DNA from: Paracentrotus lividus
Taxonomy: Eukaryota; Echinodermata; Echinoidea; Camarodonta; Echinidae
Direction: 5' to 3'
Length of the DNA: 64,000 nt
NCBI GenBank assembly: GCA_940671915.1
Contig: CALNVZ010002974.1
Location: forward strand, 45,256,678 to 45,320,677
Shown here: positions 26,601-35,535 of the stretch, piece by piece
How positions within the stretch are numbered: position 1 is the stretch's first letter
Layout of the letters: each line of letters opens with the position of its first letter
The notes under the pieces: generated by a model
What the model was told of the DNA's origin: nothing
Database searches by the model: none
Seen by the model: only the letters and a program-made list of their open reading frames with translations
Program-made: the position numbers and the translations under genes

Positions 26601-29600
26601 ACCAACCAAATGATGTTGCAAGGCCCTATATTATTCAAACCTGCAGAGTAAACATACTCCTTTTAAGAAGCCTTGTAAGAGTGTCAAACTATATCAGTCA
26701 AAATTTTTCGCATATGGCTATTTTTGCGATTTTGGACCAGGCAGGGAATTTGTGAGAGCATAGTATCGCAATTTTGTGATGTTATTGTACTGAAGTAGAA
26801 TTTTTTTCGAGAGGCGAACTCGCCTAATTTGTGAAAGTAACCACTTAAAGAGGAATTTTTTTCACCGATGTCAACCATTTCCAATATTTACATTACATTA
26901 ACATCAAAAATAAAAAGAAACATTCTTTTAAATCTTCAATAGCAGAACAAAGACTTTTGATATTAAACAATTGCTTGGATGTTTTACCTGAATATGTTGT
27001 AGAGGTTGTGTAACCATGTTTGATGTTTGGCCTTAGCACTTCATACGTGGGATGTCTCCCCAGCCAGTACGGAAGTTCTTCATATGTGGGAGCTGTCAAT
27101 CCTGTGCGTAGACGACCAGTGTGACGTTCAATCACAGATATACGCTCATCCTCTCGAAGCTTTAACGACTTCAAACAGTAAAAGGATGAATAAATTGTAG
27201 TACAGATTCTAAAGATTATAGCAAGCTAGATTCGATGGAGATCTCGAAATGATAATCAAATACACCACTGCTTTTAATTATGTGGTTATATTTATCTAAC
27301 AAGTTCATACAAATTACAACCATCACAATTTTGATGAGGGGACTCATCTTATATAATTTTGTTTTCAAACATCGACATTACTTAACAGAACTTTGCTAAA
27401 ATTTCAGCATTTATCCTTCCCATATTTATGAAGTAACATCCAAAGTCCAATACAATAATTAATTTTCAAAAATATATGTTAGAAGTCTATTAACATGTAT
27501 AGTATTTAACAGACAATTCCTATTTTTAAAAAAGGGCTCACCTTAGTAGAGCTGCTAGGCATGCTACCTGTCGAATCCCTTCTGGCCTTCAGTCCTGCTG
27601 CTCTCTCCTTCTCTGCACTCAATAACTTCATACTCTCCTTTGCATGTTTTACTATGCAGGCTGGACTGCAATACACCGACCCTAACCGAGCCCAGTTCTC
27701 ACAGCGCGTACCGATGCAGTGCTGTTTGGGAGGAGGGGGTCGGAAGAACTTCAGCCGCTTCTTCTTACTGGCCACCACTTCTTCGGGCTGCTTTTTGGAC
27801 TGGGAGGGGTAAAACAATAACAATAATAGTAATTACAACAACAATGAAAATAATATCAACAATAACAACAACAATAATAATAGGTATATATAAAGCACAT
27901 TTTTGTGATATAATTCCATGCAAGGTCCATCAATGATTTACTTGATGAAATCCTTTCATGTGAAAACAAACCTGTTAGTATTGAATAAAGTATATAAACG
28001 ACATATACTAAAAAATAACCATTTTCTTCTTCTTGAGTCCTTGCTCTTAATGTTCTGTTTGATCGTATTATCATATATATTTATATTGAATGGGCATATA
28101 TTCTTAATTTGTAACTGTAAGCATCAATCCCGATCATGGATTATTCTGTCTGAGACTCATTTAGCACCAAAATCATGCAGAGAGAGAGAATATCACAGAG
28201 CAATTACTATCAAGCCATGTTCAGCAAATCATATCTCTAAAAGAAGTCTGGCATTAAAAAAAGATACAATACCTCCGAGTCCTTCCTTGTTCCTGCGTCA
28301 CTCTTTCGTTTTCTCCTCTTTTCATCTGATCCCTTCCCTTTCTTCTTCCGTTTCCCTTCCTCCTCCTCCTCATCATCAATAAAATCATCTTCATCGTCAT
28401 CTTCCTCTTCTGCCCTCTTCTTATCTCTACTCTTCCTTCTCTCTTTCTCCTTTGAGCGTCCATCCTTCACATCCTCCGTCTTCTTACTCTTCTCCTCCTT
28501 GGCCTTGTCTGCCGCTCCCTTCTTCTCATCATCTGAAAAGATAATTTCAATTAATTTATAATTCGGGGGTTTAGTGGTTCAGTTAAAAAGCGCATATTTT
28601 GGTCTGCATGATTTGCTTGCGGGCTCTTGAGCATATTGAACGAAGCGCGAAATCTTAATAGGTTACACGTATAAAATTTCTGAGCAATATCGTGCCGTAT
28701 TCAATGAGCAGTCTAATGTGCAGTGAGTACGCACAGTTTCATTGTGACATATATGAATGACGTATGTTAGTCCACGTACATTGTTTTCAAGTGCTAAAAA
28801 GTCAAATAAATTATTTGTTTGTTGTTTTCTGCATTATGGTCATAAAAGATCATTATAATTACATGAAAGGCTTTACTTCATGGGATACCAGAATATTTAA
28901 CTCGTTAGAGCCTACATTCTTCGATTCGTGCAATATTGGACCTAACTTGGGGAATTATTTATTATTATTTTGAAGCATAGTCCACTATGTGCTGTACCAG
29001 TTTAATGTGCAATTGATAAAAATGTATACTTTCCACGCACATCCCATTATTTTATCTGTTCCACAATGAGCTAATTAAAATGAAAATGAAAGCCACTCAC
29101 CGGTACACTTAGGGCACATCCAGCTCTGATTCTCTTGTTCCATACGCTTGCCTTCTTTCTTAGTGATATTCACACATTTCCCATGGAACCAATCCTCACA
29201 CTTATCACAGCAAATCATAAACCTGTGGGAAAATAACACCATTCAAGAGTTAAAACATAACAGGGATCTTCCTACACTTAAAATATTAATACTTTACATT
29301 TATCACAGCATATCATAAACCTGTGGGAAAGTAACACAATTCAAGAGTAAAAAGATAACAAAGATAGGTCAATCAAATGCAGACATTCACTTCAGAATAA
29401 GAAAGTACATACAGGACGTACATTACCACATGCAAGGGGTTATGCAGCAGTCACAAGTACACGACGCAATACCAGCGCATTGAAATTGGTCACATACAGC
29501 TGCAAATCAACATTAGTCAGTACTGAAAAATGGCTATCTGTCGCCCTCTTGGTTACTGAGGAAACTTCTCAATAATATTTAGCGAAACCAGCTTTAAACC

Positions 29601-32600
29601 TACCTCAAAATAAATTAAGATAATCTATAGTCTCATTGCAATATAATTCTTCCATTAGATGTTTTTAATTTTGTTTAGTAGAATTTTTAGACCCTTTTTT
29701 GGATATGCCACCTTGACTTGCCTGGAGCTGCTCAAGACACTTTTCTGAATTGACTTTCTATTGGAAGAAAACTGCTGCAGTAAGGTATTTCCCAGTGCAA
29801 GGTCAATTATGAATTGACCATGCATAAGTGTAAGTGGAAATTGGTGAACACCTTGCACACAGAGCGTTTACAAAGACAACACACATTAAAATATGCAACT
29901 AATGCATTTTGTTGGCTAAGCGCGCGTGACAAATGAGTAACGCACACCCAGCATATACTGCGAGTTGGCCATGCATCGTACATATGACTGCGCCATTCTA
30001 TATGATAATAACATGCCAAGGACAGACGTATAGCTGCAACTTTTTACGCAATAAAGGAACACACATATTTCAACTGCGAATTGGGAAAATCCAGATAAAA
30101 ATCTATAGTACAAACACAGCCTAATATATGCCACCTAGGAATGCTGGAAAGTATCAAACAGTAGATATTTCTATAAGTTTTTTGACAAGTTTTGCTGATT
30201 ATTCTTGAGCAGAAGATAGGCCGTAGCTCTGCTAAAATAAAGCTTGTCTGACAGGGTTCAAATCAGAAAAAATATACTTATTATCATGTGTAATTAAAAA
30301 AAAAAATACATAAGCATGTACAGCTTACAATACATACCAGTTCTCAAATAATGTTGATACAGGAGTTTTCTTCTCAAATTCTTAACCAGAAACTAACCAT
30401 TACAAAACAACTGGTGCATTACAACTGCAATTCTTTAACAATGATTGTGATGCATGAGATGCTATGGTAGGCAGGCACCAGGCATTCCATTGAGCTTGTA
30501 ACAACAATCTTTGCTTAAGATATGTGCACTACTTAAAGCGTTCCACAAGGACAATCAGGGAAAAGGGCTATGCCCTATGAAGACAATCATCAAAGTTCTG
30601 CATGGATAAACAGACACGAGTTCATAAGCTTGTGTTTTTCAAACCAACGCTCTTGTATGTTCTTCAATTTATGAAGACCTCCTTTGTGAATTTGGCCTTC
30701 ATTGGGGTTGATTAAGAATTAAGAATTAAGAATTAACTAATAATAATAATAATAATAATAATGGTGGCTTCTTATATAACGCTTAGGTCTGTCATGCATG
30801 ATGCTCATGGCGCTTTACAAAGAATTATTTTACACATTATTACCCCGGTCATAGCTGAGTGGCCAAGTATGTAGCGCTCAAGCACATCGGGTACCTATTT
30901 TGCACCTGGGTGGGGAGGAACATTGTAGACAAAACGCCCATGCCCCAGGACGTAAGTGTCATACCGGGGTTTGAACCCACGGTCCTTGCTTTCTCAGTCC
31001 AATGATATGACCACTAGACTATGACACTTCTACATGTATTGCTGATACAGTCAATGTGACATTACTAAGGAGTTTTCAAATCATTTTGACGTGTACGTGA
31101 ACAAGGTTCTAGATATAAAGAATAAAAGGCTTTTGATACAAATTATAATAATGGCGACTTCTTCACGCTTGATGCTCATGGCTCTCCTAGCTTCTGGTTC
31201 CAGTAGTCAGCCTGAATTGAGAACTTTAAATACCTTGTCTCTGCGTTCTCAATTCAGCCTGCCAACTGGACCCAGAAGCTAGAAGAGCTACATGGTATGA
31301 GCATCACATCTGAAGAAGTCACCATTTTTATCATAATTATTTATCAAAAGCTTCCATTCTTAAAATCTAGAACCTTGTTCATGTTTGCGTCGGCATGATT
31401 CTAAAAAAAAATCAACTTGCTGAGTGCGGTCGTTTACATTTAAGAAAAAGAAGAGCTTGATATAACTTACTTTCCATCATGAGGTTGTCTGCATATACAC
31501 CATAGCTTCTCAGGATTATCATCACAAGTCCAATCACTGCCTCCAGAATTGCCAGTCAAGTGATACGACCACTAGACTATGACACTTCTACATTTAAGAA
31601 GAAGAGTGTAATGTTACTTACTTTCCATCATGAGGTTGTCTGCATATACACCAAAGTTTTTCAGGATCATCATCACTAGTCCAATCACTGCCTCCAGAAT
31701 GTTCTCCATCATCTTTCTCATCATGATCCTCCTCCTCCTCAGATGAGAATGGAATATCACTCAGTTCATCATCACCTACGACAAATTACCATGGCAATGG
31801 GTTTAGATGGATTGCAATTTATATTTGACAACTTTCTTGAATACATGCAATACTTACACGAGGTAAATCTATAATTGAAATGGAATATCTGGAATTTCAT
31901 TAGTTGACCTCCGTCAAACTAGGTTGACCCGCATACTAAATAATCTATTCAGATAATTTTCCTCTGGTGAAACATACTATAATCAAGTTTGAAATTTTTA
32001 TCTCTTGTGGTTCTTAAAATGTTGCGATAAGGTAAAGTGGAATGAATGGACAGGAGTCCAGCAACCCAAAAATACATCAAACATGTGAACTAGAACTTTT
32101 TATAAAGCCTCAAGTATTTTACTCACTAAATATCAATAACACATAACATCTATGTTATTTCAGGATAGCCAAGTTCATTTGAAAAATCTCCTTATGGGTC
32201 AAAATTGGATATCAAAAGTGTGTACTGTGGTACCTTTGATTTACAGAAACCTAGAAATAATCTCCATTTAAAAAAATGTTCATTCAAAGCAAAATAAGAC
32301 AAATTTAGTCAATTACTTATTCAACTTTTTCAGAAGAGCAAGTATCATTTATCTGTGTAGTTTATGTAGATAATTGGATAGATTAAGAGAATGTGAATTC
32401 TTACCATACTTTGGTTTCTTGATTTCTCTCGAACTTCTAGATGACTTCTTCTTTTTGGACTCATCCTTCTCCTTCTCCGTATCTTTCTCCTTGCGTTTCT
32501 TCTTCTTCTTATCTTTGTTTTTCTCATCCACAGATTTTGATCTGCTCTCCCTCCTATGCTTATCCTCTTTACTGCTATCTTTATCCTTTGATCTAGATCT

Positions 32601-35082
32601 CCTGTCATCTTTGTTTTTCTTCTCCTTAGAAGATTTCTTGTCCTTTCGATCATGCTTGGACTTTGACTTTTTATCTGGTTTAGCCTCTTTAGTTTCTTCC
32701 TCTTTAGAGACTTTTGATTCTCTACGCGATGATCTTCTAGGTTTTTCGTCTTCCGTCTTCTCTTCTGAATTTTCTTCTGCGCTTTTGGCTTTTCGACTCT
32801 CTCTTCGAGTGGTGCGTTTTGTTGGGGAATCCTCGGGGGGCTCAGTAGGTGCGCTGCTTGTGGTTTTTCCTTTGGGACTGGCAGCATAGCTGTGGTCCAT
32901 CCAGTACACGCTAGAATTAGGGTCTTGGTGAGCATCATCTTCATCGGATAATTCACCAGTTTCCTTCTCTTCCTTCACTTCTCCTAATTCCATATCCTCC
33001 TCACCATCTGAAGTCTTTCCTTTCCCTTCATCTTCCTTGATGTCTGCATTCTTTGACTTCGCATCATCCAATGTTTTCTTAGCTGTTCCTTCAAGTACCT
33101 TTTTTTCTTTTTCACCTGCTGTACCTGTAGATTCTTCCTCTTTCACATTTTCTTCCTTGATTTCTTTCTTTTCCTTACCCTTTCCTAAGATGTCAAACAG
33201 ATTTGAACTTCTTTCCTTTCTTTCCACTTTGACATCATCCTTGTCTTTCACTTCTTCCTTCTTTGCAGGTGAACTTTCCTTATTTTCTTCTGGATCTTCA
33301 TTCTTTACAGCTGGATCAGTCTGCTTTTGGTCTTGATTTCCTTGACTTTCCGTCTGCTTTATCTCCTGATCTATGACCTTCAGATATTTTGCAATTTCGC
33401 TACTCAAGTCTGTCCCTTCTTTCTCATCCTCCTTTGTTGTAACCTGCTCTGATGTGGTAGGAGTGTCACTTCCTCCTTCAACAACTGTCACATTACTAGA
33501 ATCTCTCACTTTTTTTTCTTCCTCCTTCTGTCTCTTCTTCTCCTCTCGTTCTTTCTTCTTCTGCTCCTTCTCTCTTATGGCTTGCCTCAGTGTAAGATCA
33601 TTGGCTGTTATGTGCGCTATCCTAGCAGACCTTCTCTTGAGATTATCCTCTCTCTTCTTGTCCGACGTTGAGTCGGTGGTCGATCCACTATCTGATTCAT
33701 CTCCGCTGGTCGTCTTCACGACAGTTGCTGCAGCTACAAGACCATCATCGCCGATTGCCTCCATGAGTATCTCGCTGCTCATGACTTGGTTCATAAGAAG
33801 TTTAGTGTTGAAGCTCCCAGGTCCGATGTCAAGCACGCTGTCTATGTTGAGCTGCATCTTCTCCTCCGCTTCTTCCGGGTGATCCTCTGCCTCTTCTTGG
33901 TGGTGATCATCTGGTGCTTCAATGCTTTCTATGGTGTCTTGATGAGGGATTTCAAGCAGAGGGTTGGGCCCCGCCTTAATCTGTTCAGACTTGAGAGCAG
34001 CATCAATCTTCAGGATCTGGTCTTGGGTCAGTATCGTGGAGGCTCCGCCTAAATCCAAAGGAAAAATGTTTCCGGTCTCTTTTCCCTGAAAAGACAAACA
34101 AAAAGGGGTTAATGATGCTTTCAAGTCCATAATATATTAATTGATATGTGAATGCAATTCAGATGCTTTTGAAAAGGAAAATTTCATGTAACATATAGCT
34201 CAAATACTTAAAAAGATTTAATTTAAATAAATATGAGCAAATCACGATGAAACCAAAAATGTAAGAACTATAGGGTTTTGCAACAGGGCAAATTAATACT
34301 TTGAGTGATAAATGTTATTCTGGCACAACAATGTAGAAAAAAATAATAATGGATTATCACTAGGGTGCAAAGAAATCCTCTGTACAATTATTATTTTTTT
34401 TTTTTTGGGAAAGTGTATTTTTGAAATTTACACCATTTGCCACTATTTAATAAAATCAATAATCCAAGAAGAAAAGGTGTTAGTTACATCACATTCAAGT
34501 ATCTCCAACATGACATAAGGACCAGGGTCCTTAGCTGACGACACATGAATATTGATAGTTCACACACAAGTAAATTAGTCACATGCTTTGACATACATGT
34601 GTAATAGTTGAAAGGAAGCCAAAACTTGAACTGAGACCAACCCAATTTGATGACTCCGTCTCACTGTATCCTTCATACATTGGGGCATGATCTGGACAGA
34701 TAATTGGGAGGGAAATTACCTCCCCGTCACCATCGCCACCAGCTGCCGTTAGATTCCATGTCATCAGACCGCCTCCAACCTTCTCCACGACAACGTTCGG
34801 TGTGGTGGTGGCTACAGCCACGGAAGAGCCATCACCTCCTGAGGATTCTTTTGATGTTGTTCCCTCAGAGATGCCAGGTGATGCTACATCAGTTCCCGAG
34901 GGTTTCTCCGAAGCTTGGTCTGGAGTTGCATTAGGTGTTTCCTCTGCTCCATCAGGTTTAGAGTGGGTTGAAGTATCTGCTGGATCTTGACTGGATTTAT
35001 CTTCCTCCATAGGCGTTGCTATGTCAGGTATAGGGTCACCAGGGGGGACATCGGTTGAGGTCTCTCCCTCCTCGCAATCCAT
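12591..35082 (-). CDS. PHF3/DIDO1-family protein: PHD, TFIIS-M and SPOC domains
   Basis: Exons in transcript order: 35082-34597, 34085-32405, 31775-31622, 29222-29101, 28532-28273, 27799-27542, 27168-26988, an unsettled duplicated exon (26233-26143 / 26080-25895), 25417 to about 25199, 24348-24186, 23585-23469, 21948-21829, 21365-21143, 17968-17689, 17175-16968, 15597-15312 and 14659-12591. Most borders are phase-consistent GT-AG. Family knowledge: PHF3 and DIDO1 bind the phosphorylated Pol II C-terminal domain through SPOC and carry a TFIIS-like domain that affects elongation. Domain order here is acidic/basic N-terminus, PHD, Cys/His knuckle, TFIIS central domain, SPOC and a Pro/Arg-rich tail, as in the family. 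Invertebrates often have one gene for both vertebrate paralogues, so I leave the symbol blank. ATG at 35080-35082 has A at -3 and G at +4. Exons 8, 9 and 17 show frame breaks. Confidence 0.88.
14777..14931. mobile_element. Short MITE with GGCCC-TATTCT ends
   Basis: Lies in the intron between exons 17 and 16. Ends GGCCCATATTCT and AGAATACGGGCC are inverted, with weaker inner pairing (AGGTTCAGGT / AGACCTGAAT). Length 155 bp, non-coding, same terminal type as 11792-12103. Confidence 0.55.
15142..15240 (-). repeat. Degenerate telomere-like (CCCTAA) tract
   Basis: A run of CCCTAC, CCCTAAAC, CCCTAACCCC units, i.e. irregular TTAGGG-type repeats on the minus strand, in the intron after exon 16. Confidence 0.6.
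15312..15597 (-). CDS. PHF3/DIDO1-like exon 16: SPOC core
   Basis: DLQDTLEVCGRIPYKVVWDY, then FTKLKQS, FHVWQDDEEAAYFALFDYFY and RQRIGVIGK..VKDFYLIAL. This is the SPOC beta-barrel with its GRI....VWDY element, which in human PHF3 forms part of the basic surface for phospho-Ser2 of the Pol II tail. Phase 0 to phase 1 at CCAG|GTATGT. Confidence 0.93.
16663..16806. mobile_element. hAT-like MITE (CAGTGGCGGATC ends)
   Basis: Termini CAGTGGCGGATCCTGG and CCTGGATCTGCCACTG are inverted; 144 bp, GC-rich inside (GGGGGCGC on both arms). CAGTGGCGGATC-type ends are common in animal hAT-derived MITEs. I could not see a clear 8-bp target duplication. Confidence 0.65.
16968..17175 (-). CDS. PHF3/DIDO1-like exon 15: start of SPOC domain
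   Basis: Pro-rich TPPGSPPPPVVPTPKP, then WRGFIFMHEVSKFVAVAHHV, the first strand and helix of a SPOC domain (W.G.I.M..VSKF...A..VSG). It ends IPM at a GTAAGC donor, phase 0. A short imperfect copy of its last bases lies just downstream at 16910-16940. Confidence 0.88.
17689..17968 (-). CDS. PHF3/DIDO1-like exon 14: basic linker before SPOC
   Basis: Encodes KIPAPKEEKVSKKKTIVRKK, a Lys/Val-rich stretch, then GGVEDDDDDDDAALIFGNPV. Phase 1 in and phase 2 out. The intron before it carries the 18253-20540 element. Confidence 0.85.
18120..18252 (+). repeat. Left part of dispersed repeat split by an insertion
   Basis: From GCTGTGAGGTTTTGGAATC to AGTCAT. It matches the left part of the copy at 42895-43205 and the inverted copy at 1518-1806. 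The continuation is at 20541-20695 (ATATTATGACTACTAGGGC...), so the 18253-20540 element landed inside it. Confidence 0.7.
18253..20540. mobile_element. Non-autonomous DNA transposon with seven internal 14-mers
   Basis: The ends GGGCAAGTCCAAGCT (18253-18267) and AGCTTGGACTTGCCC (20526-20540) are perfect 15-bp inverted repeats. TCAT flanks both sides (18249-18252, 20541-20544). Inside are seven exact copies of GTAACGCGTGGGAC: forward at 18279-18292, 18445-18458, 18640-18653 and 20173-20186; reverse at 19984-19997, 20004-20017 and 20348-20361. All lie in the outer 400-560 bp, where transposase-binding repeats usually sit; the middle is AT-rich and holds a later foldback (18917-19076). No transposase frame exists. 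A 4-bp duplication occurs in several superfamilies (Chapaev, Sola, Ginger), so I do not assign one. Confidence 0.88.
18917..19076. mobile_element. Foldback with telomere-like core, nested in 18253-20540
   Basis: Left arm CAGGACAACTACCCCTGGAC, core with GGGTTAGG, then G-rich DNA and the right arm GGGGTAGTTGTTCTAGAACC. It has the same layout as 38949-39138 and 41447-41580. It lies in the middle of the larger element, so it inserted later. Confidence 0.6.
20541..20695 (+). repeat. Right part of dispersed repeat split by an insertion
   Basis: Continues the 18120-18252 repeat after the TCAT duplication. AGGGCATTTGGAGG...CCTAAATAACAT...CACTAGATTCTCTTTAA matches 43065-43200 and the inverse of 1518-1650. 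Confidence 0.7.
21143..21365 (-). CDS. PHF3/DIDO1-like exon 13
   Basis: Pro/Ser/Thr-rich (SPTTPTSPTTPKIML), ending HLFDLNCKICTG, a Cys-x-x-Cys motif conserved in PHF3-type proteins between TFIIS and SPOC. Phase 0 to phase 1, donor GTAACG. Confidence 0.88.
21829..21948 (-). CDS. PHF3/DIDO1-like exon 12
   Basis: 40 codons, ELDMIVQTEKDKKSMHVTIV, then KKTHKGEVELGEEDNLGELV, phase 0 to 0 with a GTAAGT donor. The KxTHKGEVE motif follows the TFIIS domain in vertebrate PHF3/DIDO1 (THKGEIEI). Confidence 0.88.
23469..23585 (-). CDS. PHF3/DIDO1-like exon 11: TFIIS central domain, C-terminal half
   Basis: 39 codons: GLFRHILKGEISPRNLVRMS, then SDQLASQELMKWREQEAKH, ending CAT|GTAAGC. L.RH.L.GEI.P..LV.M....LAS.EL..WR..E completes the TFIIS central domain. 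Two partial tandem copies lie upstream in the transcript (23631-23725 and 23771-23865). Confidence 0.93.
23631..23865 (-). pseudogene. Two tandem partial copies of exon 11
   Basis: Copies at 23771-23865 and 23631-23725 repeat exon 11 with an exact 140-bp period. Each keeps the acceptor CAG and 31 codons (GLF...ELMK), then runs into TGA because the repeat unit lacks the exon's last 8 codons and donor. The copies differ from exon 11 at only a few positions, so the event looks recent. If spliced in, they would end the protein inside the TFIIS domain. Confidence 0.85.
24186..24348 (-). CDS. PHF3/DIDO1-like exon 10: TFIIS central domain, N-terminal half
   Basis: Encodes VKKAPDVKNITSDDVKKVSK, then IEFELYKLFNDTGAKYKAKY and RTLIFNIKDMKNK. 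IE.EL..LF...G.KYK.KYR.L.FN.KD.KN is the signature of the TFIIS middle domain. Phase 2 in, phase 0 out at AACAAG|GTGAGA. Confidence 0.93.
24433..24546. repeat. Long hairpin, about 50-bp arms
   Basis: ATCGGTAGG...TTAAACCCA pairs with TGGGTTTAGACTAG...CCTACCGAT around a GC-rich loop (CAAGGCGCAGCCCAG). It lies in the intron before exon 10. A weaker second inverted pair follows at about 24654-24770 (ATTCATAATTAATACCG / CCGGTATAATTAATGTGAAT). Confidence 0.65.
25199..25417 (-). CDS. PHF3/DIDO1-like exon 9: Arg/Glu coiled segment
   Basis: After the acceptor CTGTTTAG, the frame VGELPRDEKDEKRRRSREEL runs 73 codons as a very Arg/Glu/Lys-rich, helix-prone stretch, then meets TAG. Just beyond, SVRVNVK and a +1-shifted TLLDVLTS resemble the segment that leads into TFIIS domains (RVNVKKTLLDVL). 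The true exon probably extends to about 25120, with frame breaks I cannot resolve. Confidence 0.5.
25895..26233 (-). CDS. PHF3/DIDO1-like exon 8, present as two diverged copies
   Basis: Two copies of a TGCAG|GTAAAGGAT... exon start lie about 150 bp apart, with upper ends at 26233 and 26080. Copy A (26143-26233) ends at a good GTAAGA donor; copy B continues to 25895 with HGDPTGISHPLILKQKI and RRQRERRER before a GTTTAT donor. Each copy differs from the other by one-base gaps, so neither stays open from its acceptor. The common ancestor seems to have read GKGSSKHKSDSSRRL. Which copy is spliced, or whether small errors in the sequence hide the frame, cannot be settled here. Confidence 0.5.
26988..27168 (-). 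CDS. PHF3/DIDO1-like exon 7
   Basis: Encodes SLKLREDERISVIERHTGRL, then APTYEELPYWLGRHPTYEVL. The RxTG...AP...L..W...HP.YEV pattern matches the segment after the knuckle in DIDO1/PHF3. It ends in phase 1 at TCAG|GTAAAA. Confidence 0.82.
27542..27799 (-). CDS. PHF3/DIDO1-like exon 6: Cys/His knuckle after the PHD
   Basis: 86 codons, phase 0 to 0. HCIGTRCENWARLGSVYCSP and ACIVKHAKESMKLLSAEKER form the Cys-Cys-Cys-Cys/His cluster found after the PHD in DIDO1/PHF3 proteins (YCS..C..KHA). It is preceded by a Pro/Lys stretch (FFRPPPPKQ). Confidence 0.9.
28273..28532 (-). CDS. PHF3/DIDO1-like exon 5: Lys/Glu/Asp-rich linker
   Basis: Phase 1 to phase 0, 260 nt. Encodes DEKKGAADKAKEEKSKK..., then a run of acidic residues (EEEDDDEDDFIDDEEEEE) and basic clusters (GKRKKKGKG, KRRKRKS). 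It is probably disordered and nuclear. The reverse strand has open frames that are only shadows of this composition. Confidence 0.85.
29101..29222 (-). CDS. PHF3/DIDO1-like exon 4: rest of PHD finger
   Basis: Encodes FMICCDKCEDWFHGKC, then NITKKEGKRMEQ and WMCPKCT. Together with exon 3 this gives the C4HC3 ligand series of a PHD finger. The DKCEDWFHGKCVNI pattern is typical of DIDO1/PHF3 and CXXC1 fingers; DIDO1's binds H3K4me3. Tryptophans before the first Cys and in the WFH core fit a methyl-lysine reader, though binding is inferred. Confidence 0.92.
29205..29350 (-). repeat. 88-bp tandem duplication at the exon 4 acceptor
   Basis: The last about 18 bases of the exon side and the acceptor region (TTATCACAGCAAATCATAAA and CCTGTGGGAAA on the plus strand) recur 88 bp away at 29297-29350. 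The extra copy keeps a CCCACAG acceptor followed by GTTTATGAT, but lacks the rest of the exon. Confidence 0.75.
30738..31030 (-). mobile_element. tRNA-derived SINE
   Basis: On the minus strand the head has an A-box (TAGTCTAGTGG, 31021-31011) and a B-box (GGGTTCAAACCC, 30978-30967) at tRNA-like spacing. A body with GTAAAGCGCCATGAGC follows, and it ends in a (TTA)n tail at 30738-30762. It has no coding capacity and would depend on a LINE. A fragment of the same head lies at 31565-31600. Confidence 0.82.
31141..31342. repeat. Long hairpin, about 85-bp arms
   Basis: AATGGCGACTTCTTCACGC...CTAGCTTCTGG...TGAATTGAGAAC pairs with GTTCTCAATTCA...CCAGAAGCTAG...GAAGAAGTCACCATT. The loop is only about 20 nt. 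It lies between the SINE and the partial PHD exon copy. Confidence 0.7.
31471..31555 (-). pseudogene. Partial copy of PHD exon 3
   Basis: Repeats the 3' part of exon 3 with its GTAAGT donor. The frame is open: NSGGSDWTCDDNPEKLWCIC, then RQPHDGK. The acidic start and acceptor are missing; a fragment of the SINE head (GACCACTAGACTATGACAC) separates it from the real exon. It lies downstream of exon 3 in the transcript. Confidence 0.8.
31622..31775 (-). CDS. PHF3/DIDO1-like exon 3: acidic linker and start of PHD finger
   Basis: Encodes DDELSDIPFSSEEEED..., then DPEKLWCICRQPHDGK, the first zinc-ligand pair of a PHD finger. It starts in phase 1 and ends in phase 2 at AAA|GTAAGT, joining exon 4 to complete a lysine codon. 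A partial copy of this exon lies at 31471-31555. Confidence 0.9.
32405..34085 (-). CDS. PHF3/DIDO1-like exon 2: long Lys/Glu/Ser-rich exon
   Basis: A 1,681-nt exon from CAG|GGAAAAG to TATG|GTAAGA. It starts GKETGNIFPLDLGGAST, contains a short ordered-looking stretch (SARIAHITANDLTLRQAIRE), then becomes a highly charged, disordered region with many K-E-E-K, SKKK and RRES patches. Such regions are usual upstream of the PHD in this family and probably carry nuclear localisation signals. Several frames are open here on both strands because of the composition; only this one splices in phase. Confidence 0.85.
34597..35082 (-). CDS. PHF3/DIDO1-like exon 1 (first coding exon)
   Basis: Begins MDCEEGETSTDVPPGD and is rich in Ser, Thr, Pro and acidic residues. 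It ends with the patch NWVGLSSSFGFLSTITH before a GTATGT donor, which keeps phase 0 with exon 2. An inner GTGAGA at 34664 would break the frame, so I prefer the later donor. TTATTAG just before the ATG looks like an acceptor, which implies an upstream non-coding exon. Confidence 0.75.
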
Positions 35083-35535
35083 CCTAATAACTGGTTACCC
35101 CTCAGATATAGCTATTAACAAACAAGACATTCTAAAAGCTCATTTAGTTTGTCACACAAGACTTTAATACACTAAAAACTCTTCTGACTTTTAAGAATCA
35201 ACTCTTTGTTGCTGAGAAAACTTCACCAGAATGATCATCAAGATCAGTGATAAAGTAGGATGATTCCCCAAAAATTCAAGTTATTAAGATTGAATCTGAT
35301 ACTGTGTCATTTTCATTATCTAGGTACTTGGTATGTTAATGCAAAGAAAGGAAGGAACAAAGATACAACGTAAGTAATTTTTCAGTTTTTCCCCAACGTT
35401 TGCATTTAAAAATGACTTAATTATTTACTGCATATGTACATGTAGCAAGCCAATGTCATGATGAATGCAACGCCCAGCTATAGTTTCGGTCAGGTTCAAT
35501 GCACACGCGTGATGAATAAACATGAACTGAATGAC

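Noticed and set aside
30738-31030. A functional tRNA gene
   Set aside because: A- and B-boxes are present, but a SINE body and (TTA)n tail follow and the cloverleaf is not complete.
32374-34052. Long plus-strand open frames rich in Ser/Phe/Leu opposite exon 2
   Set aside because: They are reverse-strand shadows of a Lys/Glu-codon-rich exon and have no splice logic or protein family.
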